A stretch of DNA of 64,000 bases, taken from assembly GCF_014633365.1 (NCBI RefSeq), contig NC_068340.1:21493879-21557878 (forward strand), read 5' to 3'. Positions 1 through 12,258 of the stretch are shown here, in pieces (the stretch's first letter is position 1; the number at the start of each line of letters is the position of its first letter). The translations under genes and the position numbers were made by a program. The notes under the pieces were generated by a model. That model was given only the letters and a program-made list of their open reading frames with translations, searched no databases and was not told the origin of the DNA. Origin of the DNA: Diospyros lotus. Taxonomy: Eukaryota > Streptophyta > Magnoliopsida > Ericales > Ebenaceae.

Positions 1-2966
1 CCAATCCTGATCTTAGCTGTTCAAACTTAGCCTTAGGTAGAGCCTTGGTGAATAAATCAGCCAGCTGATCCTCTGTTTTGCAATATAATAGCTTGACTTC
101 ACCTTTCTGCTGCACTTCTCTGAGAAAAAATAATTTAATGTTGAAGTGCTTAGTTTTGTTGTGAAATACCGGGTTATTCGCGATAGTTATGGCTGCTTGA
201 TTGTCCACAAACAGATTTATACTTCCTTCTTGCTCCAGGTTTAAATCAGTTAGCAATTTGTTTAGCCACAATGCTTGATTCACTGTTGTCGTAGCAGTAA
301 TGAACTCTGCTTCTACCGTGGATTGAGCCACGATTTCTTGCTTTTCAGAGCTCCAAGAGAGTACCCCCGAGCCAATTGTAAAACAATAACCTGAAGTACT
401 CTTCATATCATCTAATGATCCACCCCAATCACTGTCAGAAAAACCATAAAGCATGCATTCCTCTATCTTATAAAACAGAACACCATAATCAAGCGTTCCT
501 TTAATATACCTCAGCACTCTTTTTGCAACCTTATAGTGTTCTGAAGAAGCACAATGTAGAAATCTTGAAAGCATACTTACAGCTTGAAGAATGTCAGGTC
601 TTGTAGTTGTAAGGTACATTAGACAGCCCACGAGACTCCTGTAAACGGCTTCATCAGCTCTTTCAGTCCCATCTTCTTTGCATAATCTGGCCTTTTGGTC
701 CATAGGTGTACTCATAGGTTTGCAGTTCTCCATCTGAAATTTTTTGAGGATCTCCTTGGCATATTTTAGCTGATGAATGAAGATACCATGCTAGAATTGC
801 TAGATTTCCATGCCAAGGAAATAAGACATCTCTCCTAAATCGATCATCTCAAATACCCTCATCATCTCCAACTTGAACTAATCTATCTCATCGAGTTTGC
901 TTCCAGTTACCAGGAGATCATCTACATAGAGTGAGACAATCAAGAAATTTGTAGTAGAGTGCTTAGTATAGAGAGTAGGTTCACTCAAACTTTTGTTAAA
1001 TCCCAAACTTAGGAGATGCTCATCAATCCTTGCATTCCAGGCTCTTGGAGCCTACTTCAATCCATATAAAGCTTTCTTAAGCAAGTACACCTTATTCTTA
1101 TGTCTCTCAACAACAAATCCTTCTGGTTGCTCAATAAAAATCTCCTCCTTTAGATAGCCATTTAAGAAGGCTGATTTGACATCAAGCTAAAATATCTTCC
1201 ATTTTTTTTTTAGCTGCAATGGAAAACACCAACCTGATTGTATCTAAGTGAGCCACTGGTGCATAAGTTTCGAAGTAGTCCATTCCAGCCACTTGTGCAT
1301 TGCCTTTCACCACCAATCTAGCCTTGTGCTTGTTGATCGAGCCATCAGGATTCAACTTTGTTCTAAACACCCATCTAACTCCAATAATCTTCCTATCATT
1401 TGGTCTGTCAACTAACACCCAAGTGTTGTTTTTCTCAATCATGCTAAGCTCCTCCTCCATTGCAATTATCCAGTGAGAATCTTTCTTAGCTTCATGAAAG
1501 CTTTCAGGCTCTAACAAGGTTAAATTGCAACGGTTATAAATATCTGACAGTATTCTTGTACCTTTAACAGGAAAATCATCAATGTTTTCATCTTCCATTG
1601 ATGGTTGTTCACTTGATAGAGGTGCTATAAAATTCTTTCCTTCTTCTTCATTCCAATTCTAGTGTTGATGCTCTTTAAATTGCACATCTCTCGTCACCTC
1701 AATTTTGTTTGTTTGAGGGTGGTACACCCTATATGCTTTGGAAACATTGTTGTACCCAATGAGAATGCCTGGTTCAGCCCTCCTATCAAGCTTGTCCCTC
1801 TTAACCTGTTAAACATAAGAGAAACAAACACATCCAAACACTTTTAGGTTTTGCAAAAAAGGTTTATAACCATGCCAGGCCTCAAAAGGTGTTCTCCCTT
1901 GCACAGCCTTAGTAGGAAGCCTATTCAGCAAAAACACTGAAGTGCTGGCTGCTTCAGCCCAAAATTTCTTTGGTAATCCTTTCTCATGCATCAAACACCG
2001 AGCCATGTTCATGATTGTTCTATTCTTCCTCTCACTTACACCATTCTATTGTGGAGAATAAGGTGTAGTGAGCTGATGTTCAATGCCAGCTGCTTCACAA
2101 AAATTATTGAACTGGTCTGAGGTATACTCAGTCCCATTATCAGACCTTAGCATTTGAATTTTACACCCACTTTGATTCTCTATCCATGTCTTAAATCTCC
2201 AAAAAATACCAGCTACCTCATACTTGAATTTCATAAAATAAATCCAACTAAATCTAGTTAGATCATCTATGAAAACAATGTAATACATGCTTCCATTTAA
2301 AGATACCTCTGGTTTTGGTCCACTAAGATCAGTGTGGATGAGTTGCAATCTCTGTTTTGCTCTCCACGAGGCTGCCTTGAATGGAAGTCTTGTTTGCTTT
2401 CCATAGTGGCAAGCCTTACAAACTGTCAACTCTTTATCTTGCAGTGGCAGACCTTGCACTAAATTCTTTTTGCTCATTTGAAACACAGCTTCATGATAGT
2501 AGTGCCCCAACCTTTTATGCCACAATTCAGTAGTGCTAATTGTGGCTATTTGAGCCACTTGCACATCATTCACTGGATTTAAAGGAAAGCATTTACCTCT
2601 CATCTTTACTTTAAATAATTTCTGCCCCTTAGCATCAAGTATCAAGCACATCTTGTCTTCAAATAAAACCTTAAAGCCTTTTTCAAGTAGCTGACCAACA
2701 CTTAGTAGAATATGGCTCACATCAAGTACATAAAGAACATTTGAGATTATTTTTGTACCTGCACTAGTGTCTATGGCTATAGTGCCTTCTCCCTTGACTG
2801 CCATATAATCACCATTCCCAATTTTGACTTTAGTAGACTCAGATTTGTCAAGCACTTTGAACAACTCACGGTTGCTTGTCATATGATTTGAACAAGCACT
2901 ATCAACCAACCAACTTTCATCTGAACTTTTTGTTGCAAAACCTGCTGCAACAAATAGCTTCTCTTC
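1..2966 (-). pseudogene. copia Pol: protease, integrase, reverse transcriptase, RNase H, with several stops
   Basis: Domains in minus-strand order are as follows. The aspartic protease has a D-S-A-C motif near 2890-2907. The GAG-pre-integrase HHCC zinc region (WHKRLGH ... C-K-A-C) lies near 2400-2530. The integrase core spans about 2050-2350 and includes a D-N-G-T-E motif. Reverse transcriptase (RVT_2) starts near 1500 with its Y-V-D-D at 917-928. RNase H runs to base 1. Integrase is cut by a TAG just after the P-Y-S-P-Q motif (about 2043-2045), by a TAA near 1809 and by further stops at about 1669 and 1185. The domain order identifies Ty1/copia. The nonsense changes make it a pseudogene. Several are single-base changes from a likely sense codon. 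Confidence 0.92.
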
Positions 2967-3878
2967 TTATTGTTGGTCTGCTACCTTTGCTTCTACAACT
3001 TGTTGAGACTTATTCTTGCAAAACTTTGCAATATACCCCAATTGTTTACACTTGTGGCACTGTACATCCGTCCATTTCCAACATCTATATGGCGGATGAC
3101 CCTTCTTTCCACAGTGTTGGCATGAAGGATACTCTTTCTTCCCACTGCTACATGCTTTCCTATTATCTGCATCAACTTCTTTCTTCCCCTGCTTCTTTCC
3201 TTTGTCACTTTGCTTTTGTTGAGACTTTACATACAATGCTCCCTCTATAGTTCCTTCTTGCCTCATAGATCTTCTTTGCTCTTGTGCTTGAAAAGCACTC
3301 AAGAGTTCTACTAAGGTTAACTTTGACAGATCCTTTGTATTTTCTAAGGCTGAAATTGTTGTCTCAAACCTTTTAGGGACTGAAACCAGCAACTTTTGGA
3401 CAAACCTTGTGTCTGCAAATTCTCCTCCCAGTAATCTCACTTTGTTTGCAATCTCTAGAAGTCTATCAGAGTACTCTTGAATGGCCTCTGATTCCTTCAT
3501 TCGTTGCAGCTCAAAGTCTCTGATTAAATTCAGCATCTGCATCCCTTTGATCTTCTCATCTCCTTCATACTCCTTCTTGAGAAAATCCCAGATTTCTTTT
3601 GCTGTCTTCAGAGTCATGATTCTTGTGAAAACTATTGGGGAAACAGCAAAGAATAGGCATGACTTTGCCTTTGATTTCCTCTGCTTTTTCTCCTTGTGAT
3701 TCCTAAGTTGTGCAATTGTAGGATTGTCCGGTAATGGAGGAACTTCGTAATCTTTCTCAACCACCTCCCAGAGATCATTTGCATCTAGAAAAGCCTCAAT
3801 CCTAACAGCCCAAATCTGATAGTTTGTTCCTTGAAACACCGGCGGTGCTATAGCAGTGAATGGTGCTTCGGATTGCAT
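2967..3878 (-). pseudogene. copia Gag polyprotein segment (UBN2-type, zinc knuckles), closed by an in-frame stop
   Basis: This 303-codon frame starts at an ATG about 90 bases inside the PBS. Residues 1-60 resemble the N-terminal domain of plant copia Gag, and about 70-205 the UBN2/retrotran_gag region. Two zinc knuckles follow. The first (C253 to C266) is a regular C-X2-C-X4-H-X4-C. The second (C274 to C287) has Y282 where the zinc-binding His should be. The frame ends at a TAA at 2967-2969. Sequence beyond it continues in the same frame into protease-like residues, so the stop interrupts what was one Gag-Pol frame. In the intact family Gag packages the element RNA into cytoplasmic virus-like particles. 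This copy could at most make Gag alone. Confidence 0.9.
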
Positions 3879-3967
3879 GATGATTAGGCTGAACAGGAAA
3901 AACTAATGAAAAACAGCTTGATAGTATCAAACTCTCTTTCAATCTCACAGGCTCCTCAAGAATATTA

Positions 3968-3979
3968 GCTCTGATACCA
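3968..3979 (-). other. primer-binding site (initiator tRNA-Met)
   Basis: The plus strand reads GCTCTGATACCA, so the minus strand is TGGTATCAGAGC, the standard complement of the 3' end of plant initiator tRNA-Met. It lies 3 bases from the LTR edge at 3983. It primes minus-strand cDNA synthesis and fixes the element's orientation. Confidence 0.93.
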
Positions 3980-3982
3980 ATT

Positions 3983-4292
3983 TGTTGGTTTCGTAAAGAA
4001 TTGAGCTAAGAACATATAGCAGAACAGATAGCAAAAGAAGAAAAAAAATATAGAGGAATTTCAGCTGAAACTTAAAAGCATGGAACGGAAGAAGATTTCC
4101 TCACTTATTGAATTCAAAAGATTGTTTAAATACACAAGTCATCCTTATCTAACAATCTATTCAAATACTTCCTCAACTATAGGAGATAATTATCAAAACA
4201 AACTACAGCTAAGACTAATCAAATAATTCAAAAACATAGGCTAAACTTTAGGAGTTTTAAATTAATCCTTATCTGCTAAATTTTCTCTAACA
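3983..4292 (-). repeat. 5' LTR of the copia element (310 bp)
   Basis: The LTR begins TGTTGG and ends CTAACA on the plus strand (short TGTT/AACA inverted ends), and the PBS is immediately outside its left edge. A TATTTAAA on the minus strand near 4127-4134 is a candidate TATA element. The mate LTR is outside the window, so the right boundary rests on the TG..CA signature alone. Confidence 0.8.
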
Positions 4293-5240
4293 AACCAGCT
4301 AACAGATAGCTTTGAAAGCTATCTATTTGAACCTGTTTCAGCAGCTTATCAGCTGTCGAGGCATTCTTTCACAACAGTGTTTTATCTTCCCAATTATATT
4401 TAAGCGAAGACTCGAGCAATCAAAGGAGTTCATTAAAAATTCAACACATTTAAGAAAACTTATGTATGACTTTCTATTGGAACATATATATGACATGTTT
4501 GGGTAATCCTTCAGATCATGGTGATATAAATTTTAACTCTAGTTTATTTATCTACTTATTTTTGCTTGGAATTACACGTAGGACACATGGATGGGGAACA
4601 TGTACAAAGATCTAGCTTAGGTGCAAGAACTCCACAGAGCTTACATGACTTAGCTAGGCAACAAAGCAAAACAAAAAAACAAATACAGCACACCAAGTAA
4701 CACAACCAAAGCATATTAAACGTATGCATTGGAAAACAACCTGTACATTGCTATGAAGGACTGAAAATCCAAGCCACACTATTAAGCGACGCCCACAAAG
4801 TGGACAAAACATTGAGACTAACTCAAACCACAACTTTGAATAACACAACCATGACTAAGCCATACACCTAAAACAATAGCGCCACCTAACAACCAGGAGA
4901 GCAACCTTAAATATCCCTAAAAAGAAAAACCATCAGCCAAACCACATAACATAGAAATAATTAAAAAATAGTGACAAACTTGTAAAACCTTGTCAGGTTC
5001 ACTTCAAAACAATTGCGAAACAACTATACAAGTGAGACTTGGCGATCCAACTAAAACATTGAGATGCATCCTTGGATCTTCAAAATCTTATCATCATCAC
5101 CCAAATAACTACAGAGGCCTTTAAGATAAGATTATGGGACTTAGAGCTTGCCTGGGTCCCATGTTCGACGCCATAACGTCATTAGTTCCAAGACGATGAG
5201 GGTCATTATTATTGTCACCAATCAACTTTGAGAACAACGA
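4293..5240. other. no gene recognised
   Basis: Flank of the copia element. Only short unrelated open frames occur. The sequence is moderately A-rich on the plus strand, and I see no domain, splice pattern or repeat structure that I can name. Confidence 0.5.
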
Positions 5241-5795
5241 CTTATGCTGGTGGTAGCTTGAAAAGGTGGCAAATGGATTTGGGTTATAGTTAGGCTTTGT
5301 GGGGATAAATGGATTGGGGCAAATCTAAAAATGAAGAGGGGATTTCACAAGGAATAAAAAGCAATTCAAGGGTGGGGATAAAAAATGATTGATTTGAAGA
5401 GAAAAAAGTGTTTCAAGGGGTATGAAATAGAAAGGTACGTTGTGTTAGAAAGGGACACAATTGGGAAGAAGAAAGACAAACGGTGGCAGCAGAGAAGAAC
5501 CAAGGTAGATAGTCGATTGATGTCGAAGAGGGAAGAGAATGTGAAGGATATGAAAAGATGATGGAGGTAGAAACGATGGGTGAATGATGGTAGAGGGGAT
5601 GATCCAACGAGATTGAATGAAGAGGTGTATTGGCGGTGAGAGATCTTTAGACCTAGGGTTTCCTAGAGAGAGATGTTACGTATATCTAGTTGTAATTTTT
5701 AGTCCACTCTAATATATATAAGTAACAAAAATAGTTAAAAAGGGGTGAACATTTATTGACAACTTGATATTAGAATGGTTGTGTGTCTTTTAGAA
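5241..5795. repeat. dispersed 555-bp repeat, copy A (uninterrupted)
   Basis: This segment aligns by eye along its whole length with 9309-9507 plus 11909-12258. Shared landmarks are CTTATGCTGG at the left edge, CTAGGGTTTCCTAGA in the middle and ACTTGATATTAGAATGG at the right end. Similarity stops abruptly on both sides, so this is a mobile or duplicated unit. Short open frames in the two copies differ freely in amino acids, which argues against coding. The unit's class is unknown. This copy preserves the empty site of the solo LTR at 9508-11903. Confidence 0.8.
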
Positions 5796-6336
5796 TAGAG
5801 TAAATTAAAAATAATAAAAAATACTTGAGTTTTAATTTTGTTATAATTTTATAATAAACTTTTAATCTTAGTTGTTCATTAACTTAGTTTATTATAATTA
5901 TTATAAAATGATGTTAGAATTCATTAGCTCCTCCTATTAAATAATGATTGGAAGATCGACTAGACAAAAAGAAACAAGATGCAGACAATTATTTGATTTT
6001 TAATTGTCACGTCATTCCTCAATTTGTGTTCATTGCCTAGTAATATTCCGCAATATCTCTCAATTTTTTCAAAATATTATTAATTAAAAGATAAATACAT
6101 TATTGTCCACATTATCTTTCTTTTTATTCAAATTATCTACCAGGTCATCTTTTAATGGTAAAAACTAATAATTTTTAATGAGACTTCCTTGAATCTCAAT
6201 GTAGAACTTCACTAAACTCTTAGATTCGAAGTGGCAATTTAGGAAAGATCTATTTAATCTCAGCCCACTAGAAGAATGCCAATGATAGAACTTCGATGCT
6301 CGGTGTTGCTAAGCTTTTTCATAGCTTCTAGTAGTA
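5796..6336. other. AT-rich stretch, no gene recognised
   Basis: AT-rich sequence between the dispersed repeat and the solo LTR target site. No coding or structured signal seen. Confidence 0.5.
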
Positions 6337-6341
6337 ATGTT

Positions 6342-8377
6342 TGTAATGACCCGTTCTTCGATTGGATTATATTAATTTGGGGAATGAATATTTAATTGAT
6401 TGAGTAATGACATTGGGGCATTGTATGTGTTATTTTTAGGTAATGTGACCATAGTAGAAAGAATGTGGAAAACGATCAAATGGTTGGTTCTAATGGAAGT
6501 GGGATCCATGACTTTGTAAGGTATGTAAATAAACATTTTACGGAATTTGAGGTATTAGAAATATTGTAATGTGAATTATGGAATTTTGTTTGAATATTGG
6601 ACAAAGTTTAATAAATGAAATGGTTTTTCTTGATTAATAAAGGGTTAATAATAGTATATATATACATATATATAAGAGGAAAGAGGAGAAAAAGGGATAA
6701 GAAAAGGAAATTGGAGGAGGGGGCGATCGTGAGAGGAAGAAAGGGGGAACAACTAGGGTTTTCTTCTTCTTCTTCTTCCCTTGGTGATCAAGCTCCAAAA
6801 GGGTTTTGGTTTAGTTGAGTGTTATATTTCCACTATCTTCATCTTCTCTTGCTTGTGGTTTCCATAATTTGGGTTGAGGAAGAGTGTGGTGGCTTTGGTG
6901 GAACTTCTTCAAGTGGTGTCCCTAAAAGTGGTGATTAAGGCAAGTTCTAAACTCTTTTTTCATCCCTTTGATTCCCTTGGCTTTGATTTTTTTTTTCAAG
7001 AAAAGCTTGGTTTGGAAAGCTATATAGAAATGGTTGTAAATCTCTCAAACCCCTTGTTTGATTTTGGTTGGTTTCATTTCGGTCTTGAAATAGAGGTTGT
7101 AGTACCCTTTAGGATGAGGGATAAGGGTGTGATTGGAGTTTGATGGCGTGTTGGAAGGTTTGGGATGGGTTTGGAGAGTTTTGGGGCATCTATGAGCAGT
7201 TTCTTGGTGTTTCCCGTAGCCAAGTTTCAAAACATGTCGAGTAAGTTTTGAAATATAAGTCTCTGTTTTCTATATTTCGAAACTTGGGGGTCAGCCTGCG
7301 CACCCTGTACAGTTTTAGCCATAACTTTTTGTATAGATATCCAATTGACGAACCATTTGAAGTGTTGTAAACTAGACTCGATAGGATTTGATTTAATATA
7401 TATGGGTATTATTTGGACAATATTTTAAGGGTATCCCTAGGGTTTAAAGTCATACCAAATAGGATTGGGAGCCAATCCGGGATCCATGGCATTTCTTGGT
7501 TTGAGTTTTAGGGTCTCATGAATGAATATTATGAGAGATGGTTGAGATGCATATTTGAGGGTGTGTTTCATGTATTATCATGTTATGGTATATATATAAA
7601 TGTGTGGATTAGCTTGGGTATTGGGTGGAGCTGATTGGCCTCAAGGGCCGTGTGTGGTCGCGAGCACCGCCCTTGGAGTGGAGCTATCCGGACCCTATGA
7701 CCTCCTGGCATTTGAAGTGGTTGTAACCTTGGGTGGGAGCTGACTATTCTCAAGGGTTATTTTGCTCACGAGCACAGCCCTGTAGTGGAGCTGTCTGCCC
7801 CCAAGTGTTCATTTCTAATTGTACAAACTAATAAGAGTCATATGTGTATATATATATTTTTCTTTGGCTTATGGGGACGAGGTACATGACTTATCCGCCT
7901 TTGTTTTTTTTTTTGTCTCTATGGAAAATTACCTATGTTGTAATCTAATTTCCATTATTAGTCGTTGTTATGCTTGTTGGGCCTTGTGGCTCATTCTCTT
8001 GCTTCTTATATCATTCCAGGAAAAAAACAAAGGTAAGGCTGAAGGCGAGTCTAGCAAAGGTGAATCTCCAAGGACTTAGCTGTGTACAGAGATTACTTAA
8101 AGACAAGGTCATTAGTAGTCTTTTATTGTATTACTGGAAACTTGTCAGTCTCCTATATTTTGAAAGTTATGTATATATTGTTGTGATCATGGCTTGGGGT
8201 TTTATGTCTAATGGAAGCTTAGAACTTGTGTACCTATGTCATGAATGGATGTACCTATGTGGTAATTCAAAGAGCGTTTATGAATGTTCTTATTTGAGTT
8301 GTTTCTGTATCATTCTACTGATGACCTCCTCATGGATCCTCTATGCTAGCCGAGGCTCCGAGTGGTAGGCCGTCACA
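6342..8377 (+). mobile_element. solo LTR of a Ty3/gypsy-type element (2036 bp)
   Basis: The unit starts TGTAATGACCC and ends GGCCGTCACA, imperfect inverted ends typical of gypsy LTRs. It is bounded by the direct repeat ATGTT at 6337-6341 and 8378-8382, a 5-bp TSD. No internal domain or second LTR is present, so it is a solo LTR left by LTR-LTR recombination. A TATA-like run near 6655-6675 followed by a purine-rich leader suggests plus orientation (inference). Inside is a degenerate duplication of about 85-100 bp (7617-7702 and 7729-7805) built around GGAGCTGA..CTCAAGGG motifs. Open frames inside are short and not coding-like. Confidence 0.85.
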
Positions 8378-8382
8378 ATGTT

Positions 8383-9039
8383 GGTGTGATCTCAATGTCA
8401 ATGGAATAACCATCCAAAAGCATATACAAATACAATGTTGCAATGAAGAGATGAATAGGGCAAGAGCATTGAGTTTATCCTTCTGACCAATTAAGTGGCA
8501 AAAAGAGAATTCCAAATGGTTTTGGTTCCTAGTGGTCTGAGAATTGGAAGATATATAACCATTTTGAAGTGAAGAGAGATACCTAAAAACAAAAATTGGA
8601 GGGTCGATATCATCCATTGTTATTTTTTCCTTTTTTATTTTTCTAATTAGATGAGAAGAGAGATAAAATGATCCTTTTACGATTTTTAACATTACAAAAG
8701 ACTAGTGTAATTTTGTAAAATAAAGATGGAATATCTTTTAAATTTCAAGAGATGAGAGTTTAATTATCGTAGAGAAAAATTTAGAAATGAACAAAATCTA
8801 CATGTCTTTAACCTTTTTATTTTTAAGTGTTAAAAATAAAGAAAAAAAGTATTTCTCAGCAACTATTTCATCCAACATGATTTCGTACAAAAAAACAACT
8901 AGAGTTAGCATACAAGAGCTCTACACAAAATAGGAGTATAAGTGTCGGAGTCTCACAAACTCGTTTCATGTAATAGAAGTCTCACGTAAGAGAAAAATAA
9001 GATTTGGAGTATAGGAGCCTCATCTTGAACTTAATTCAG
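8383..9039. other. no gene recognised
   Basis: Unassigned DNA right of the solo LTR. It contains only short open frames and AT-rich runs. Confidence 0.5.
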
Positions 9040-9308
9040 GATTTCTCGAAATTCATGCCCAACCTCGATTCTCATGCCAGGTGTACTATTACTCAACCTT
9101 GAGCCTCAACGATCCCTAGCCATAACATTTATTTAAAGGAATATCAATATCTTTTTTCCTAATTTTTCATAAATTTTCTCTATTTTTTTTCAATTTTTTC
9201 CTCGATAATTCCAAAATAAATATCACCTCAAGTATTTCTCAAATTTTCCACCACCATAAATCATAAAATATTTTTCTCAAAACATTAAATAAAAAATTAG
9301 AAAAATAC
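9040..9308 (-). repeat. fragment of a gypsy LTR related to 10510-10757
   Basis: The sequence from about 9040 to 9308 tracks the middle of the nearby solo LTR (10510-10757). Shared strings include AATTTTCTCTATTTT, AATTCCAAAATAA and a closing AAATACC. It stops exactly where the dispersed repeat copy B begins at 9309. It is a truncated piece of a related LTR, probably the same orientation as the solo LTR. Confidence 0.65.
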
Positions 9309-9507
9309 CTTATGCTGGCAGTAGCATGAAAAGGGGCAAAGGGATTTGGGTTCTAATTAGGGTTTGTGGGGATAAACGAATTGGGGCATATCTAAAAATA
9401 GAGAGGGGATTTCACAAGGAATAAAAGATAGATCAAGGAAGGGGATAAAACATGATCGATTTGAAGAGGAAAAAGTGTTTCAAGAAGTATGAAATAAAGG
9501 GGTATGT

Positions 9508-11903
9508 TGTAACACCCCGTCTCGCCAGGCGTGTCACTATAAGGGTATTCTCAAGATTTTTTTTTTATTTTTTTCTCTTCAAGCTCAACACGCGCGGTGT
9601 ATCAAGAACAATCTTCACATGCAGATACAAACCCCAAGAACCCCAACCTTGCCCGTTTAACTATCAAGACCAATAATCTTAAACTAAACGAAACTTAATA
9701 CAACGCAGCAGATACATTAATATCAAAACACCGTAGTTCTTACATTGCATTTCCTTAGCAAAATACGCTATACAGATCAAATGATAACATTGCTAATATA
9801 CAACTGTTCATTTACAACCTGAGATACGTATTAAAGCCTCCAAATGTTACAACGACTATCACATAAACACCATTGGCTCTCCGGCCTTGTCCTTGACCTC
9901 GCAGCTGTCCCTAACTGGAACGTTGAATGTTCCAGGGGCATAACCCAGGTTAGATGATGAAACATCTAAGTGAAGGCATGAAACAGTTTATATAATGCAT
10001 GAAAGACACATGAGCATGGCATACTAAACGACAACATGCATGACACGTCAAACTTGAGAAATTTCCCTAACATACTTAATCCCCGGGTGCCCTACCGTGT
10101 CACTCGATTACCAATCCCGGATGCCCTACCGTGTCACCCGATCACTAGTACTGGCCCCGGGTGCCCTACCGTGTCACCCGATCACCAGGACTAACCGTGT
10201 CTCATTCCCAAGAAGACCCCGACCCGCCCCGTATGAACCCAACAATGCAATGAAACTTGTCCCCAAACGATATGAAAATTCACACGCCATGCACCAACAT
10301 TTTAAAGTAAATCAGTTAATGCAATGCAGCGAATGTCGACACAGTGTTCATAAGTAAAAGCCTGGTAAAACAATCTAAGTCTAGGAAGGCGAAACCGCTC
10401 GCTAGAACTCACCACAAGCATTTAAAAACACTTCCAAGACAAGGTAAAGCTAGAATCAAACCACTCACCTCGAACATATTCGGATCGCCTCGATCCTCGT
10501 GCACTACCTCAGTTTGCGTGCCAAACCACAAACCTTTGAATTTATGCTCAACCTCCAGCCACAATCTTCCCTAAACACCATATTCAATTAAGGAAACATT
10601 AAAATCTATTTTTCTCAATTTTTCCACAATTTTCTCTATTTTCTCTCAATTTTCACCTTAATAATTCCAAAATAATTATCTCCTCAAATATTTTCCAAAA
10701 TATTTCAACATGATAAATCCTAAAATAAATAATTAAAAATATTGGAATTGGAAATACCGATTTTGACCCTGTCACGCGCCCTCAAGCGCTCAGCGCGTGG
10801 GTGCGGTTGGCATGTGGCGCGTGCAACCCACGCGCCACCATCTTCTCTGATTTTCCAACCACCGGCGACGTCTCCGATTCCAGATCTGAGGGTACCCCCT
10901 GAAAGCCCTCTCAAATTCGATCCAAATGGTGCCATTTTCAGGCCAAAAGGACGCCGGAAAAGCTGCCAAATCGGCAGTTGTAGGTCCGGCGAGGCGGACC
11001 GCCTCGCTTCTTCGAACAGCCTCCAAATGCACACCAAAGCTCACGAAATGCTCCAGAATCGCTTGCCTTGATGCAAGGATGAAAAGCCCCCTATTTACTC
11101 TCCTCGATTCACACCAAATCACGGCCTATTTTTGGTGCAAAGTTTTGACCGAAACCCTAGGTTTTTATAGTTGTTTTTCAGCCAAAAATGGGCCAATCAG
11201 TGGCCATTCCTTGGCCACCAAGGACCCTAGCGCCGGATACAGCCTTCCCCGCACCTCCCTCGGCCGTCCCATCGTCGGATTCGGCCTCCACGTGCGGTTG
11301 ATTGCGGCGGCCGATTGTGTTCACACTAGCTTTTAGTTTATTTCACTTTCACCCCCCCTGTTTTCTTCAAATGCCATTTTTCTCTTTTCCATGACACCCC
11401 TGATAAATTCAACTACACCATTAAGACCCTCAATATTAGTATTCTTCATTTAGTCCTTGAAACTTCTAAAAAATTACTGTTTTAACCTCCCTCGGGCAAA
11501 TTTAGAAAATTACACTTTGGCCTAACTGATCATTTTGACCTTAAATCCATTTGTTTTAACCCAAAATCACTTAACGGTTGTTCTATACATAAAATATTAG
11601 TCCTTAACACGTTTCGTTAACTTTTCGGATATCTCTAACGTCGATTCAGTTTTCTCAGCGCTGTCGACAGTTGTACCGAAAACTGTTCCCGATCCAATTT
11701 CCTTCATCACTAAAAATCATAATTCGAATCACTTGTCGATACTGTACAATTTTCTTTGGCTATCTAAGGTCCGGGTTACTCCCTCCGACTGATTCGATCA
11801 TCTAAAACTGCGTTAATGTGTCATAGCCTTATTCTTTCGATAATTCCAGTTATACCCTTCATTAAATATCATTTATACTCTTAATAATTTCTCGGGTATT
11901 ACA
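9508..11903 (-). mobile_element. solo LTR, Ty3/gypsy Tekay/Del-like (2396 bp)
   Basis: It begins TGTAACACCCC and ends GGGTATTACA, the near-inverted ends usual for Tekay/Del chromovirus LTRs. It is flanked by the 5-bp TSD TATGT (9503-9507 and 11904-11908). On the minus strand CTATAAAAAC at 11161-11170 is a good TATA box followed by a gene-like leader, so the element read leftward. It contains three copies of a roughly 40-bp unit (10083-10190) and a GC-rich stretch (10770-11330). No internal region remains. Large open frames inside overlap each other in many frames and look like compositional artefacts. Confidence 0.88.
10083..10190. repeat. three ~35-40-bp tandem repeats inside the solo LTR
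   Basis: The unit carries the core GCCCTACCGTGTCAC and occurs three times in a row with small changes. A related but different repeated motif (CGGTACTCCCG) sits in the equivalent part of the array LTRs at 38808 onward. Confidence 0.8.
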
Positions 11904-12258
11904 TATGTTGTGTGAGAAAGGGACACAATTGGGAAGAAGAAAGACGATGGTGGCGGAAAGAAGAACCAAGGTAGATAGTCGATTGATGTCAAAGAGGGAA
12001 GAGAAGGTGAAAGGCATGAAAAGATAATGGTTGGAGAAACGATGAGTGAATGATGGTAGAGGCAATGATCCAACTAAATCGAATGAAGCGGTGTATTGTC
12101 GATGAGAGATCTCTAGACCTAGGGTTTCCTAGAAAGAGATGTTGCATAAATCTTCTAGTTGCATTTTTTAGTCTATTCTAATATATATAAGAAATTAGTT
12201 TAAAAGGGGGTGAACATTTATTGACTACTTGATATTAGAATGGTAGAATGTCTTTTAA

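Larger units (their letters stand above)
1..4292 (-). mobile_element. Ty1/copia LTR retrotransposon, 5' LTR to RNase H (left LTR outside window)
   Basis: Read on the minus strand, the order is 5' LTR (3983-4292), primer-binding site, gag, protease, integrase, reverse transcriptase and RNase H, which is the Ty1/copia order. The RT active-site Y-V-D-D lies at 917-928. RNase H similarity runs to base 1, so the PPT and 3' LTR must lie left of the window. The reading frame is broken by only a handful of in-frame stops (near 2967, 2044, 1809, 1669 and 1185, with others below 1100), so the copy is inactive but not old. Its right end abuts unrelated DNA at 4293. The TSD cannot be checked without the other end. 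Confidence 0.95.
9309..12258. repeat. dispersed repeat, copy B, split by a solo LTR
   Basis: Left part 9309-9507 and right part 11909-12258 together equal copy A (5241-5795). The missing middle is filled by the solo LTR 9508-11903 and one copy of its TSD. Removing these regenerates the same junction as in copy A, which proves the order of events: repeat first, LTR later. Confidence 0.85.

Noticed and set aside
5413..5607. Short minus-strand frame shared by both dispersed repeat copies
   Set aside because: The two copies differ mostly at amino-acid-changing positions and by indels, so there is no sign of protein-level selection.
9508..12258. CRISPR-like reading of the regularly spaced CCGTGTCAC repeats
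   Set aside because: Only three units with variable spacing inside a plant LTR, with no cas genes. This is an LTR minisatellite.
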